NCBI RefSeq assembly: GCF_020216065.1
Contig: NZ_JAIWNA010000001.1
Location: forward strand, 1,021,398-1,085,397
From: Nocardia rosealba
GTDB taxonomy: Bacteria > Actinomycetota > Actinomycetes > Mycobacteriales > Mycobacteriaceae
Direction of reading: 5' to 3'
DNA length: 64,000 nt
Made by a program: the position numbers and the translations under genes. Of this stretch, positions 33,741-42,883 are shown in pieces. Each line of letters starts with the position of its first letter. The stretch's first letter is position 1. The notes below the pieces were generated by a model that worked only from the letters and a program-made list of their open reading frames with translations, did no database searches and was not told the DNA's origin.

Positions 33741-36700
33741 TTAGTACTCCACGTTCTGGTTGCGGCGGCGAATGGTGGTGACCTCGTCGCGCTGGTTTCC
33801 GGTGGGGCCGTGGTAGTTCAGCGCGAACGACTGCTGGGCGTAGCCGCCGATCAGGTGCGAGGGTTTGATGAGCACCCGGGTGAGTGCGTTGTGGATACCG
33901 CCACGCTTGCCCTTGGCTTCTTTGGTGGTGTCCTCGGCGCCTTCGATGCGCGGCACGTCGACCGCGCGGTCCTGGGCGTGGTACATGAACACCGTGCCCT
34001 CGGGCATGCGGTGCGAGACGATCGCGCGGGCCACGACGACACCGTTGCGGTTGATCGCCTCGATCCAATCGTTGTCGGCCACGCCGATCTTCTTGGCGTC
34101 CACGTCGGACATCCAGATCGTCTGACCACCCCGCGAGAGCGTGAGCATGTGCAGGTTGTCCTGGTAGGCCGAGTGGATCGACCACTTCGAGTGCGGGGTC
34201 AGGTAACGCACGGTGAGCCCGTTGCCGCTCACATTGCCGATGCTCGGCTCCGCGAACAGCGCCGACATGTCCAGCGGTGGCCGGAAGATCGGCAGTTGCT
34301 CACCGAGTTCGATCATCCAGTCGTGGTCGAGGTAGAAGTGCTGACGCCCGGTCAGGGTGTGCCACGGCTTGAGCCGCTCCACATTGATGGTGAACGGTGA
34401 GTACCGGCGCCCACCGCTCTCGCTGCCCGACCACTCCGGTGAGGTGATGACCGGAACGGGTCGCGCCTGGGTGTCGGCGAAGGTGATCTGCTTGCCCTCG
34501 GCCTCGGCGGCGAGGTCGGCCAGTTTCGTGCCGGTACGGCGTTCGAGCTGGTGGAAACCCTCGACGGCGAGACGGCCGTTGGTGGTGCCCGACAGTGCGA
34601 GAATGGTCTCGGCGGCGAAGGTGTCCTTGGCCAGCGACGGCCGCCCGGCCGCGATCCCCGACACCACGGTGCCGTTCTTGCCCGCGAGGTACTCCACCTC
34701 TTTGTCCGGGTAGGTCGTGATGCCCTTGGTGGTCACCCCGAGCGTGTCGACCAGCGGACCGAGCGCGGCGAGCTTCTCGGCGATCTTGGTGTAGTCGCGT
34801 TCGATCTCGACGATCTTGGGCATGGTCTTGCCCGGAATCGGTTCGCACTCACCGGCTTTCCAGTCCAGCACCTTGCCACCCGCCTGCGCCAGCGCATCCG
34901 GCGAGTCGTGCTGCAACGGCACCGCGACGATGTCTTTCCTTGTGCCCAGGTGCTTTTCGGCCAGCCAGGAGAATCCGCGCGCGATGCGGTGGAACGCCTC
35001 GAAGTCGGTCTTGGCCTCCCACGGCGGGGAGATGGCGGGGGAGAAGGCGTGCACGAAGGGGTGCATGTCGGTGGAGGACAGGTCGTGCTTCTCGTACCAG
35101 GTGGCGGCGGGCAGCACGATGTCGGCGAACAGGGTGGTGCTGGTCATGCGGAAGTCGAGGGCCAGCAGCAGGTCCAGCTTGCCCTCGGCGCCTTCCTCGC
35201 GCCATTCCAGTTCCTGTGGGCGCACGCCGGTGGCGTCGGTGGTCTGCAGGTTGGAGCCGCAGCCGAGCAGGTGCTTCTGGAAGTACTCGTTGCCCTTGCC
35301 CGAGGAGCCGAGCAGGTTCGCCCGCCACACGGTGAGTACGCGCGGGAAGTTCTCGGAGGCGTCGGGGTCTTCGCAGGCGAAGCGCAGGTCGCCGGACTTG
35401 AGGCCGTCGACCACGTGCTCACCGGGGGTTTTGCCCGCAGCAGCCGCTTCGTCGGCCATGTCCAGCGGGTTGCGGTTGAACGTCGGGTAGCTCGGCATCC
35501 AGCCGAGACGACTCGCCAGTGCGATGTTGTCGGCGGCGGTGCGACCGGCGAACTTGCCCTTGCCCAGCGGGGACGCGAACGAGTCCGAGGTGAACGGGTC
35601 GTAGCGCCACTGGTCGTTGGTCAGGTACCAGAAGACGGTGCCCTGCATCTGACGGGGCGGGCGCTGCCAGTCGCTGGCCGAAGCCAAGGTGGCCCAACCG
35701 GTTACGGGCCGACACTTCTCCTGGCCGACGTAATGGGCCCAGCCGCCACCGTTCTTGCCCTGGCAGCCGGTGAGCAGCGTGAGCGTGAAGAACGCGCGGT
35801 AGATCTGATCGGAGTGGAACCAGTGGTTGGTGCCCGCGCCCATCAGGATCATCGAACGGCCGCCGGAACGTTCGGCGTTGTCGGCGAATTCGCGGCCGAT
35901 GCGCGCGGCCTGCACGGCGGGCACGCCGGTGATGGTTTCCTGCCAGGCCGGGGTGTAGGGCGACTCGGCGTCGTCGTAGCCCTTGGCCCACTCGCCGGGC
36001 AGGCCGTCACGACCGAGGCCGTACTGCGCGAGCAGCAGATCGAAGACCGTGGTGACCCGTTTGCCTGCAACGGTTTTCGTCGGCACGCCACGGATGATGG
36101 GTGCGGCGGTGTCGGTGTCGAAGCGGGGCAGCGCGATGGTGGTCGGTGCCTCGCCGGAATGGCCGAGCAGGGTGAGCAGCGGGTCGACCCCTTCGAGGTC
36201 GAGATTCCACTTGCCCGCGTCCGCCTCGTTGAAGCGGTGGCCAAGAGAACCGTTGGGCACCACCGGGTTTCCGGCCTGATCGAGCAGCACCGGCTTGTGT
36301 GCCGCGTTCTCGTCGGTGTGGCCGAGATCGGCCGCCGTCAAGAACTTGCCCGGAAGAGCGCCGCCCTGATCCGCCGCCTCGTCGAGACAGATCAGGTACG
36401 GCAAATCGGTGTAGGACTTGATGTAGTCCAGGAACATCGGAGTCTGCTTCTCGAGGAAAAACTCCTTGAGCACCACGTGCCCCATCGCCATCGCCAGCGC
36501 CGCGTCGGTACCGGGGCGCGCGGCCACCCACTCGTCGGCGAACTTGGTGTTGTCGGCGTAGTCGGGGGAGACCACCACGACCTTCTGGCCGCGATACCGC
36601 GCCTCGGTCATGTAGTGCGCGTCGGGGGTTCGGGTCACCGGGACGTTGGAACCCCACATGATGAGGTAGCCCGCGTCGAACCAGTCGGCCGACTCCGGCA

Positions 36701-37451
36701 CGTCGGTCTGGTCGCCGAACACCTGCGGTGAGGCCACCGGCAGGTCGGCGTACCAGTCGTAGAACGAGAGCATGTAGCCGCCGAGCAGCGACACGAAACG
36801 CGCGCCCGTGGCGTGGCTGACCATCGACATCGCCGGAATCGGCGAGAACCCGGCCACACGGTCGGGACCGTACTGCTTGATCGTGTAAACGTGTGCGGCG
36901 GCGGCGATTTCGGCCGCCTCCCACCACTCGGCGCGCACGAACCCGCCCTTGCCTCGGGCGTTCTTGTACGCCTTGGCCTTGACCGGATCCTCGACGATCG
37001 ACTCCCAGGCCAGCACCGGGTCCTTCAGTTCGGCCTTGGCCTTGCGGTACAGGTCGAGCAGGGTGCCGCGCACATACGGGTACCGCACGCGGGCGGGGGA
37101 GTAGGTGTACCAGGAGAACGAGGCGCCACGGGGGCAGCCGCGCGGTTCGTACTCGGGCTTGTCCGAGCCCACCGAGGGGTAGTCGGTCTGCTGGGACTCC
37201 CAGGTGATCACGCCGTCCTTGACGTAGATCTTCCACGAGCACGAACCGGTGCAGTTCACGCCGTGGGTGGAGCGCACCACCTTGTCGTGCGACCACCGGT
37301 CCCGGTAGAACGCATCGGCATCGCGCCCACCGACCTTGAACACCGACCGCTGATCCGCGGAAACCTCACCGCGCTGAAAGTATTTTCCGAGCGTCAGCAG
37401 ACTGTCACCGAAATCGGTGGGCGACGGACCATGAGTGCGCGAATTAACCAC
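33741..37451 (-). CDS. narG: Respiratory nitrate reductase alpha subunit
   Basis: This 1236-aa molybdoenzyme reduces nitrate to nitrite at a Mo-bisMGD centre. HGVNCTGSCSWK holds the His63 and Cys67/Cys71 ligands of the FS0 cluster, and YADNTKFADEW carries the Asp that coordinates Mo. The C-terminal LTPHSKWSIHSAYQDN and GPTGNQRDEVTTIRRR are typical. The GTG at 37451 with GAAGGGGG upstream gives a length close to M. tuberculosis NarG. It heads narGHJI. The mature complex faces the cytoplasm, and no signal peptide is present. Confidence 0.96.
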   Translation of the reverse strand: MVNSRTHGPSPTDFGDSLLTLGKYFQRGEVSADQRSVFKVGGRDADAFYRDRWSHDKVVRSTHGVNCTGSCSWKIYVKDGVITWESQQTDYPSVGSDKPEYEPRGCPRGASFSWYTYSPARVRYPYVRGTLLDLYRKAKAELKDPVLAWESIVEDPVKAKAYKNARGKGGFVRAEWWEAAEIAAAAHVYTIKQYGPDRVAGFSPIPAMSMVSHATGARFVSLLGGYMLSFYDWYADLPVASPQVFGDQTDVPESADWFDAGYLIMWGSNVPVTRTPDAHYMTEARYRGQKVVVVSPDYADNTKFADEWVAARPGTDAALAMAMGHVVLKEFFLEKQTPMFLDYIKSYTDLPYLICLDEAADQGGALPGKFLTAADLGHTDENAAHKPVLLDQAGNPVVPNGSLGHRFNEADAGKWNLDLEGVDPLLTLLGHSGEAPTTIALPRFDTDTAAPIIRGVPTKTVAGKRVTTVFDLLLAQYGLGRDGLPGEWAKGYDDAESPYTPAWQETITGVPAVQAARIGREFADNAERSGGRSMILMGAGTNHWFHSDQIYRAFFTLTLLTGCQGKNGGGWAHYVGQEKCRPVTGWATLASASDWQRPPRQMQGTVFWYLTNDQWRYDPFTSDSFASPLGKGKFAGRTAADNIALASRLGWMPSYPTFNRNPLDMADEAAAAGKTPGEHVVDGLKSGDLRFACEDPDASENFPRVLTVWRANLLGSSGKGNEYFQKHLLGCGSNLQTTDATGVRPQELEWREEGAEGKLDLLLALDFRMTSTTLFADIVLPAATWYEKHDLSSTDMHPFVHAFSPAISPPWEAKTDFEAFHRIARGFSWLAEKHLGTRKDIVAVPLQHDSPDALAQAGGKVLDWKAGECEPIPGKTMPKIVEIERDYTKIAEKLAALGPLVDTLGVTTKGITTYPDKEVEYLAGKNGTVVSGIAAGRPSLAKDTFAAETILALSGTTNGRLAVEGFHQLERRTGTKLADLAAEAEGKQITFADTQARPVPVITSPEWSGSESGGRRYSPFTINVERLKPWHTLTGRQHFYLDHDWMIELGEQLPIFRPPLDMSALFAEPSIGNVSGNGLTVRYLTPHSKWSIHSAYQDNLHMLTLSRGGQTIWMSDVDAKKIGVADNDWIEAINRNGVVVARAIVSHRMPEGTVFMYHAQDRAVDVPRIEGAEDTTKEAKGKRGGIHNALTRVLIKPSHLIGGYAQQSFALNYHGPTGNQRDEVTTIRRRNQNVEY

Positions 37452-37878
37452 GACGCCCCCTTCGAGCTTGTGAAATCGGGCTGTTGAGGCCAACTGTAAG
37501 GAGACGATCCGGCCGGGCAAAACGAACTTCTCACACCCCGGATCGGGCCTTTGTGCGTTGTGAGGTGGGCGAAATGTGCTGGTCACCCCCGTAACCCGCC
37601 GCTCACCCGTCGCACCCGCCACGACCAGGGGAAACCCGCACCTGACCGGCCTTTTCCGACGCTCGCGAGGCGCTTCGGCGCCGAGGCGGTGATGCTTCGG
37701 AAACGACGGGTTCTCGGACGGTTTACATTTGTTTACACACCCGAAGTGACCTGCGTCGCTCCGATCCGGGCCCGGCGACTGTGCGGGCGCGTGAACAGTA
37801 TGTACTCAGCTAACGGTCCGTTACTGGACGTGCGATCATGTCTGCCGACCATCGACAGCGATCAGGGAGTACGAACAA
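37452..37878. promoter_or_regulatory. Divergent promoter region narG / AGCS symporter
   Basis: This 427-bp gap holds no convincing gene. A direct repeat, GTTTACA, occurs at 37721-37727 and 37731-37737, one helical turn apart. GTGAT-n6-GAAAC at 37689-37704 differs from a GlnR half-box by one base. Near the symporter, AACAGTATGTACTCAG is a plausible -10 area. No clear Fnr-type dyad was seen. Confidence 0.4.
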
Positions 37879-39423
37879 GTGGCTGAGTTTCTGACCACGA
37901 TCAACGGCTATATCTGGAGCGACTCGTTGATCTATCTGTGCTTGGCCGCGGGGGTGTATTTCTCCGTCCGTTCCCGGTTCGTCCAGGTCCGTCAGATCCC
38001 CGAGATGGTGCGCCTGCTGCTGAACGGCGAGAAGTCCGCCTCCGGTGTGTCCTCGTTCCAGGCGCTGGCGATGTCGCTGTCGGGGCGAATCGGCACCGGC
38101 AATATCGCGGGCGTCGCCACCGCCATCGCTTTCGGCGGACCGGGTGCGCTGTTCTGGATGTGGGCGGTGGCCTTCCTCGGCGCTTCCACCTCCTTCGTCG
38201 AGTGCACCCTCGGCCAGATCTACAAGACCCGCGACCCGCTCACCGGTGAGTACCGTGGCGGACCCGCCTACTACTTCCACCGGGCGATGTCGCACACCAA
38301 GGCCGCCCCGCTGTTCAAGGTCTACGCGGTGATCTTCGCCGCCGTCACCGTGCTGGCCTGCGGTCTGCTGATGCCGAGCGTGCAGTCCAACTCCATGGCC
38401 GCCGCGATGAACCAGGCCTGGGGTGTGTCGGAATGGGTGGTCGCGCTCGGCACGGTGATCGTGCTGGCGTTCGTCATCATCGGCGGTGTGAAGCGGATCG
38501 CCGCCTTCGCCGCCGTGGTCGTGCCGTTCATGGCGGTGGGCTACATCCTGATCTCCATGGTCATCGTGTTCGCCAACGCGGGCCAGATCCCCGAGATCCT
38601 GTCCCTGGTGGTGCGCAGCGCCCTCGGCGCCGACGCGGCGTTCGGCGCGATCATCGGCTCGGCCGTGATGTGGGGCGTCAAGCGCGGTGTGTACTCCAAC
38701 GAGGCAGGTCAGGGCACCGGCCCGCACTCGGCGGCCGCCGCCGAGGTGTCCCACCCCGCCAAGCAGGGTCTGGTGCAGGCGTTCGCCGTGTACATCGACA
38801 CCCTGTTCGTCTGTACCGCCACCGGCCTGCTGATTCTGTCGACCGGCGCCTACCGGGTCTTCGAGGGTGAGTCCGCCGACGGCAAGGTCCTGGCCGACGG
38901 CGGAGTGCTGCCGTCGGACGCCGCGGTCGGCCCCGCCTACGCCCAGCACGCGGTCGACACCCTGTGGGGCGGTTTCGGCTCGACCTTCGTCGCGATCTCG
39001 CTGGCCTTCTTCTGCCTGACCACGATCATCGCCTACTACTACATGGCCGACACCAACTTGCGCTTCCTGCTCGGTAAGCGCGCCGCCACACCCGTCCCCG
39101 TCATCCGGGGCACCCTGGGCAGCAACACCACCCTGATCCTGCAGGCCCTCATCCTGGTCTCGGTCGGCGCGGGCGCACTGTCCACCGCCACCGACGCCTG
39201 GACCCTCGGCGACATCGGCGTCGGCCTGATGGCCTGGCTCAACATCATCGGCATCATCATTCTCCAGCAGCCCGCCTACAAGGCGCTGCGTGATTTCGAG
39301 AAGCAGCAGAAGGCAGGCAAGGACCCGGTCTTCGACCCGAAGGCACTAGGTATCCGCAACGCCACCTTCTGGGAGACCTACGAACCGGAAAGCGAACGCG
39401 AAAAGGTCACTGTCACCAAGTGA
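37879..39423 (+). CDS. Alanine/glycine:cation symporter (AGCS family)
   Basis: This 514-aa membrane protein has about 11 segments. The AGCS signatures are GRIGTGNIAGVATAIAFGGPG and SNEAGQGTGPHSAAAAE, the family's sodium- and substrate-binding region. It should import small neutral amino acids with Na+ or H+. The GTG start has GGAG upstream. It stands alone, with a strong terminator after it, and is divergent from narG across a long spacer. Confidence 0.93.
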   Translation: MAEFLTTINGYIWSDSLIYLCLAAGVYFSVRSRFVQVRQIPEMVRLLLNGEKSASGVSSFQALAMSLSGRIGTGNIAGVATAIAFGGPGALFWMWAVAFLGASTSFVECTLGQIYKTRDPLTGEYRGGPAYYFHRAMSHTKAAPLFKVYAVIFAAVTVLACGLLMPSVQSNSMAAAMNQAWGVSEWVVALGTVIVLAFVIIGGVKRIAAFAAVVVPFMAVGYILISMVIVFANAGQIPEILSLVVRSALGADAAFGAIIGSAVMWGVKRGVYSNEAGQGTGPHSAAAAEVSHPAKQGLVQAFAVYIDTLFVCTATGLLILSTGAYRVFEGESADGKVLADGGVLPSDAAVGPAYAQHAVDTLWGGFGSTFVAISLAFFCLTTIIAYYYMADTNLRFLLGKRAATPVPVIRGTLGSNTTLILQALILVSVGAGALSTATDAWTLGDIGVGLMAWLNIIGIIILQQPAYKALRDFEKQQKAGKDPVFDPKALGIRNATFWETYEPESEREKVTVTK

Positions 39424-39428
39424 TTCGG

Positions 39429-39469
39429 CGCGCCGAGGTCCACACCAGGACCTCGGCGCGTCTTTTCTT
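39429..39469 (+). terminator. Rho-independent terminator
   Basis: A perfect 13-bp stem (39429-39441 with 39448-39460) and ACACCA loop are followed by TCTTTTCTT. It terminates the symporter transcript, and being symmetric it can also stop mtnC read-out from the other side. Confidence 0.9.
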
Positions 39470-39483
39470 GTGCTCGCCGCGGC

Positions 39484-40182
39484 CTACTGTTCGGTCGGCG
39501 CGGCAGGGTCGATCTCCGCGAACGATCCGACCCACTTGTGCGGTGGGCGTGGGGGATTCGGCTCGCCTGGGCGGTGGATGCCGACGACGTGCCAACCGGC
39601 GGTGACGGCCGCATCGAGTTCGTCCGGGTGATCGGACAGGAACAGGGTTTCGCGCGGCGCGACCGCGATGCGAGCGGTGATGGTTTCGTAGGAGGTGGGT
39701 TCGCGTTTGGGGCCGGCGTTCACCAGGTCGAAATGGTCGGTGACCAGGGATGACAGGTCGCCCTGTTCGGCGTAGGTGAACCAGTCTCGTTGGTTGCGTT
39801 CCGAACCCGAGGAGTAGATGTAGAGGGTGTGCCCCGCTGCGTGCCAGGCGCGCAGGGCGGGGACGACGTCGTCGAAGAAGCGGCCGTGCAGATCGCCCGC
39901 GCGGAAACCCTCGGCGCAGATGGCGCCCTGGGCGGCTTTCAGCGGCTCGGCCTTCACATCGGAATGCAGCCAGCCGGTGAGGATTTCGGCGATCCGTGCG
40001 GTATCGGCGGTCGGCTCGCCGGACAGTTCGCGGGTCGCGGCGATCACGGATCCGGCTGCGCCGGTGGCGTTCTCGGCCAGCCAGGTGGGCAGATGCTGCT
40101 CGGTGTAGCCGTACAGGTCGGTGCGCACCGAATCGGTAGGGCTGGTGGTGCCCTCGATATCGAGGACGATCGCGCGGATCAC
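39484..40182 (-). CDS. mtnC: Acireductone synthase (enolase-phosphatase E1)
   Basis: This 232-aa HAD-superfamily enzyme has DIEGTTSPTDSV near residue 8 (catalytic DxEGT), YIYSSGSERNQ and the C-terminal FLSDHPDELDAA. It enolises and dephosphorylates 2,3-diketo-5-methylthiopentyl-1-phosphate in methionine salvage. The GTG at 40182 overlaps the mtnD stop as GTGA. It is the last of three coupled mtn genes. Confidence 0.93.
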   Translation of the reverse strand: MIRAIVLDIEGTTSPTDSVRTDLYGYTEQHLPTWLAENATGAAGSVIAATRELSGEPTADTARIAEILTGWLHSDVKAEPLKAAQGAICAEGFRAGDLHGRFFDDVVPALRAWHAAGHTLYIYSSGSERNQRDWFTYAEQGDLSSLVTDHFDLVNAGPKREPTSYETITARIAVAPRETLFLSDHPDELDAAVTAGWHVVGIHRPGEPNPPRPPHKWVGSFAEIDPAAPTEQ

Positions 40183-40748
40183 GCGAGCAGCTCGTCCAGG
40201 GTGGGGAAGCCGGCGCTGATCTTGTCGCCGGTGAAATCGCCGACCCAGCCGTCGGCCTCCTCGAAGAAGCGGATGGCGACGAAATCGGGGCGGGGGCCCA
40301 TATCGAACCAGTGCAGGGTGCCCGCGGGCACCGACAGCAGATCGCCCGCCTCGCACACCGTTGCCAGCACCGCGTCGTCGATGTGCAGGTAGAAGCAGCC
40401 GCGACCGGCGACGAAGAAACGCACCTCGTCCTCGGCGTGCCGGTGCTCGTCGAGGAACTTGGTGCGCGCACCGGCCGCCGTGGCGGGCCAGTCGGGGTTG
40501 TCGTCGTCGGGGTGGATGCGGGCGATATCGATGTGCTCGTAGCGACCCGAGGCGTTCAGTTCGGCGATCCGCGGCGCGTAATGGGCGAGCAGTGTGTCGG
40601 AGTCGGTGGTCGCGGCGTCGGGGAACACCTCCCAGCGGGAGAAGGCGATGCCGTGCTTCGACAGCTCGGCACCGATCTCGGCGGTGTCGGTGGTACGCAC
40701 CCGGACATCGGCGGCATTGTCGGCCGCCATCACTTGTAGCAGGGTCAT
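40179..40748 (-). CDS. mtnD: Acireductone dioxygenase
   Basis: This 189-aa cupin has the metal site H-x-H-x4-E (EHRHAEDEVRFFV) and a later His in GTLHWFDMGP. It splits acireductone with O2. The Fe form gives the methionine precursor, and the Ni form gives an off-pathway product. Which metal is used cannot be told here. It overlaps the mtnA-mtnB gene and mtnC by 4 bp each. Confidence 0.94.
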   Translation of the reverse strand: MTLLQVMAADNAADVRVRTTDTAEIGAELSKHGIAFSRWEVFPDAATTDSDTLLAHYAPRIAELNASGRYEHIDIARIHPDDDNPDWPATAAGARTKFLDEHRHAEDEVRFFVAGRGCFYLHIDDAVLATVCEAGDLLSVPAGTLHWFDMGPRPDFVAIRFFEEADGWVGDFTGDKISAGFPTLDELLA

Positions 40749-42757
40749 CTCGGTCCGATCTCGAAAGGAGTGGCGTCGGTACGTCCGGTGCGGGCGATCA
40801 ACTCGCACAGTGCTTCCAGACATTCGGCGCGATCACGCGCCTGGGCAAGAGTGTCACCCCAGGCGGTGATGCCGTGCCCGGTGATGAACAGAATCGGTGC
40901 GGCACCGGGATTTTCGCGCAGGTAGTACTCGATGTCGGCGCCGATGCGCGCGACCTCGGGCCAGTTCGCGAACACCGGAACGTCCACGGTCGACGGATCG
41001 TCGAGCCCGAAACCCTTGATGAGTTCGTAGCCGCTGACCCGCACGGTGTCACCCGGCTGGGCGGTGGTCGCCAGTGCCGTGGCGAACGGTGAGTGCACGT
41101 GCACGACGGCACCGGCATCGCGCGTGCGGTAGACGGCGGTGTGAATGCTGGTCTCGGCGGAGGGTTTTCGGTCCTGACCCGGGTACGCGGTGGTGTCGGC
41201 GACGCGCACGCGCACCGCATCGTGCTCGGTCAGCTCGCCCTTCGACAAACCGCTGGCGGTGATCAGCGCATCGTCGCTCCCGGATCGCACCGAGATGTTG
41301 CCTGCCGTACCGGGCATCCAGCCGCGCTCGTAGAGCTGACGAGCGACGGCGGCGAGCGCGCGGCCTTCCACACCTGCATCGACCGCGGGCACAGAAGGGG
41401 CCCGACCGGCTACGTCGATCGCGGCGGCCGCGGGAATCGCCGGACTGCCCGCATGCGGCATCGCGACGGGCGTGCGAATTGCCGGACCGCCTGCCTGCGG
41501 TGTCGCGGCGGCCGTCGAGCTCGCGACGCGGCCGTTCGCGTCGAAGGTGTCCGCGTTGCGATAGATCGCCCCGTTCTCGGTGACCACCGCGGTGACCAGG
41601 TCGGCCGGTGTCACATCGAATGCCGGGTTGAAGACGGCGGTGCCGACCGGTGCGGCATCGACCCCACCGAACCCGGTGACCTCCGCGGCTGCCCGCTGTT
41701 CGACGACGATCTGCGCCCCGGTCGCCATCGTGGTGTCGCGGGTGGATTCCGGGGCCACGACGATGAACGGAATGCCGTGGTGTCGCGCGGCCAGCGCCAG
41801 GCCGAAGGTGCCGATCTTGTTCGCGACATCGCCGTTGGCCGTGATCCGGTCGGCGCCAACGAGCACGGCGTCCACCTGCCCCGTCGCCATCGCCCACGCG
41901 GCGGCGGAATCGATGGTGAGCCGGTGCGGAATGCCCGCCTCGGCCAGTTCCCACGCGGTGAGCCGCGCACCCTGCAGCAGCGGCCGGGTCTCGTCCACGA
42001 TCACATCGGTGACCACACCCCGTTCGTGCAGCACCCTCAGCGCGCCGATGGCCGTACCGACGGCGCTGGTGGCCAGGCGGCCGGTGTTGCAGTGCGTGAG
42101 CAAGCGCAGCGGCCGGTCACCACAGAGCTGTTGCACCAGGTCGGCGGCGTGGGTGGCGGCGGCCAGGTTGACCCGGCCGTCCTCGGCGAGCATGTCGAGG
42201 GTTTCGGCCAGCACGGCGTCGGCACCCTCGGCGATCCGCGCCCGCACCCGCTCGACCGCCCACGCCAGGTTGACGGCGGTAGGCCGAGCCGCCGCGATCC
42301 GATCCGCCTCGGCTTCCACCGCCGCCACGTCGACCGCTCCGCCGCCCGAAAGGCCGGCCCGCACCGCTTCGCGCGAGACGGCCGCGCTGCGCTTTCCCAC
42401 CTGCTCAGCGGCGCCGCAGCCATGTTCGTCGTCCGCCCGTATCGCGACGTCGGAAGGCTCATCTGCCAGCGTGCCTGCTGCGGAATGCACAGCGTCCGTC
42501 CGCGTCGCGGTTTCGGAATGTTCGGCGACGGCCTGGGTGGCGGCGTCGACGACCTTCGTGTGAGCGCGGGTTGCGATGACCACCCCGAACGCCCCCGCGA
42601 TCCCGATAGCGGGCGCACCACGGATGGCGAGTGTAGTGATGGCGTCGATCACCTGATCGACGGTCGTCAACCGCAGCTCACGCACCTCGTGCGGCAGCCC
42701 GCGCTGGTCGATGGTGACGAGCGCACCGTCGTCCCAGGTCAGGGAACTGTCGTCCAT
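40745..42757 (-). CDS. mtnA-mtnB: Fused methylthioribose-1-P isomerase / methylthioribulose-1-P dehydratase
   Basis: The 670-aa protein joins two consecutive methionine-salvage enzymes. The MtnA part (about 1-405) has THCNTGRLAT with catalytic Cys223 and GADRITANGDVANKIGT with Asp303. The MtnB part (about 464-670) is a class II aldolase-like dehydratase with zinc ligands His553/His555 (VVHVHS) and His628 (TGHGIT). An extra Ala/Asp-rich stretch of about 50-80 residues (66-148) sits between AFGVVIAT and ADRIAAARPTAVNLAW. The linker (about 410-463) has an imperfect repeat around GGPAIRTPVA / GSPAIPAAAA. No mtnP, mtnK or aminotransferase lies nearby. Confidence 0.9.
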   Translation of the reverse strand: MDDSSLTWDDGALVTIDQRGLPHEVRELRLTTVDQVIDAITTLAIRGAPAIGIAGAFGVVIATRAHTKVVDAATQAVAEHSETATRTDAVHSAAGTLADEPSDVAIRADDEHGCGAAEQVGKRSAAVSREAVRAGLSGGGAVDVAAVEAEADRIAAARPTAVNLAWAVERVRARIAEGADAVLAETLDMLAEDGRVNLAAATHAADLVQQLCGDRPLRLLTHCNTGRLATSAVGTAIGALRVLHERGVVTDVIVDETRPLLQGARLTAWELAEAGIPHRLTIDSAAAWAMATGQVDAVLVGADRITANGDVANKIGTFGLALAARHHGIPFIVVAPESTRDTTMATGAQIVVEQRAAAEVTGFGGVDAAPVGTAVFNPAFDVTPADLVTAVVTENGAIYRNADTFDANGRVASSTAAATPQAGGPAIRTPVAMPHAGSPAIPAAAAIDVAGRAPSVPAVDAGVEGRALAAVARQLYERGWMPGTAGNISVRSGSDDALITASGLSKGELTEHDAVRVRVADTTAYPGQDRKPSAETSIHTAVYRTRDAGAVVHVHSPFATALATTAQPGDTVRVSGYELIKGFGLDDPSTVDVPVFANWPEVARIGADIEYYLRENPGAAPILFITGHGITAWGDTLAQARDRAECLEALCELIARTGRTDATPFEIGPR

Positions 42758-42883
42758 CGGGGTGTCCTCACTGCGAGACTGTCTTTCCGCCGGTAGACGA
42801 TATCCGACCAGGCCGACCCGCCGGGACCCGATCCCGACCTGGACAGACGCGTGACCAGCTCGGCGGAGCGCATGCCCGGGGCG

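Noticed and set aside
42758..42883. SAM riboswitch before the mtn operon
   Set aside because: The 126-nt gap shows no recognisable SAM-box pairing pattern and no terminator hairpin before the start codon.
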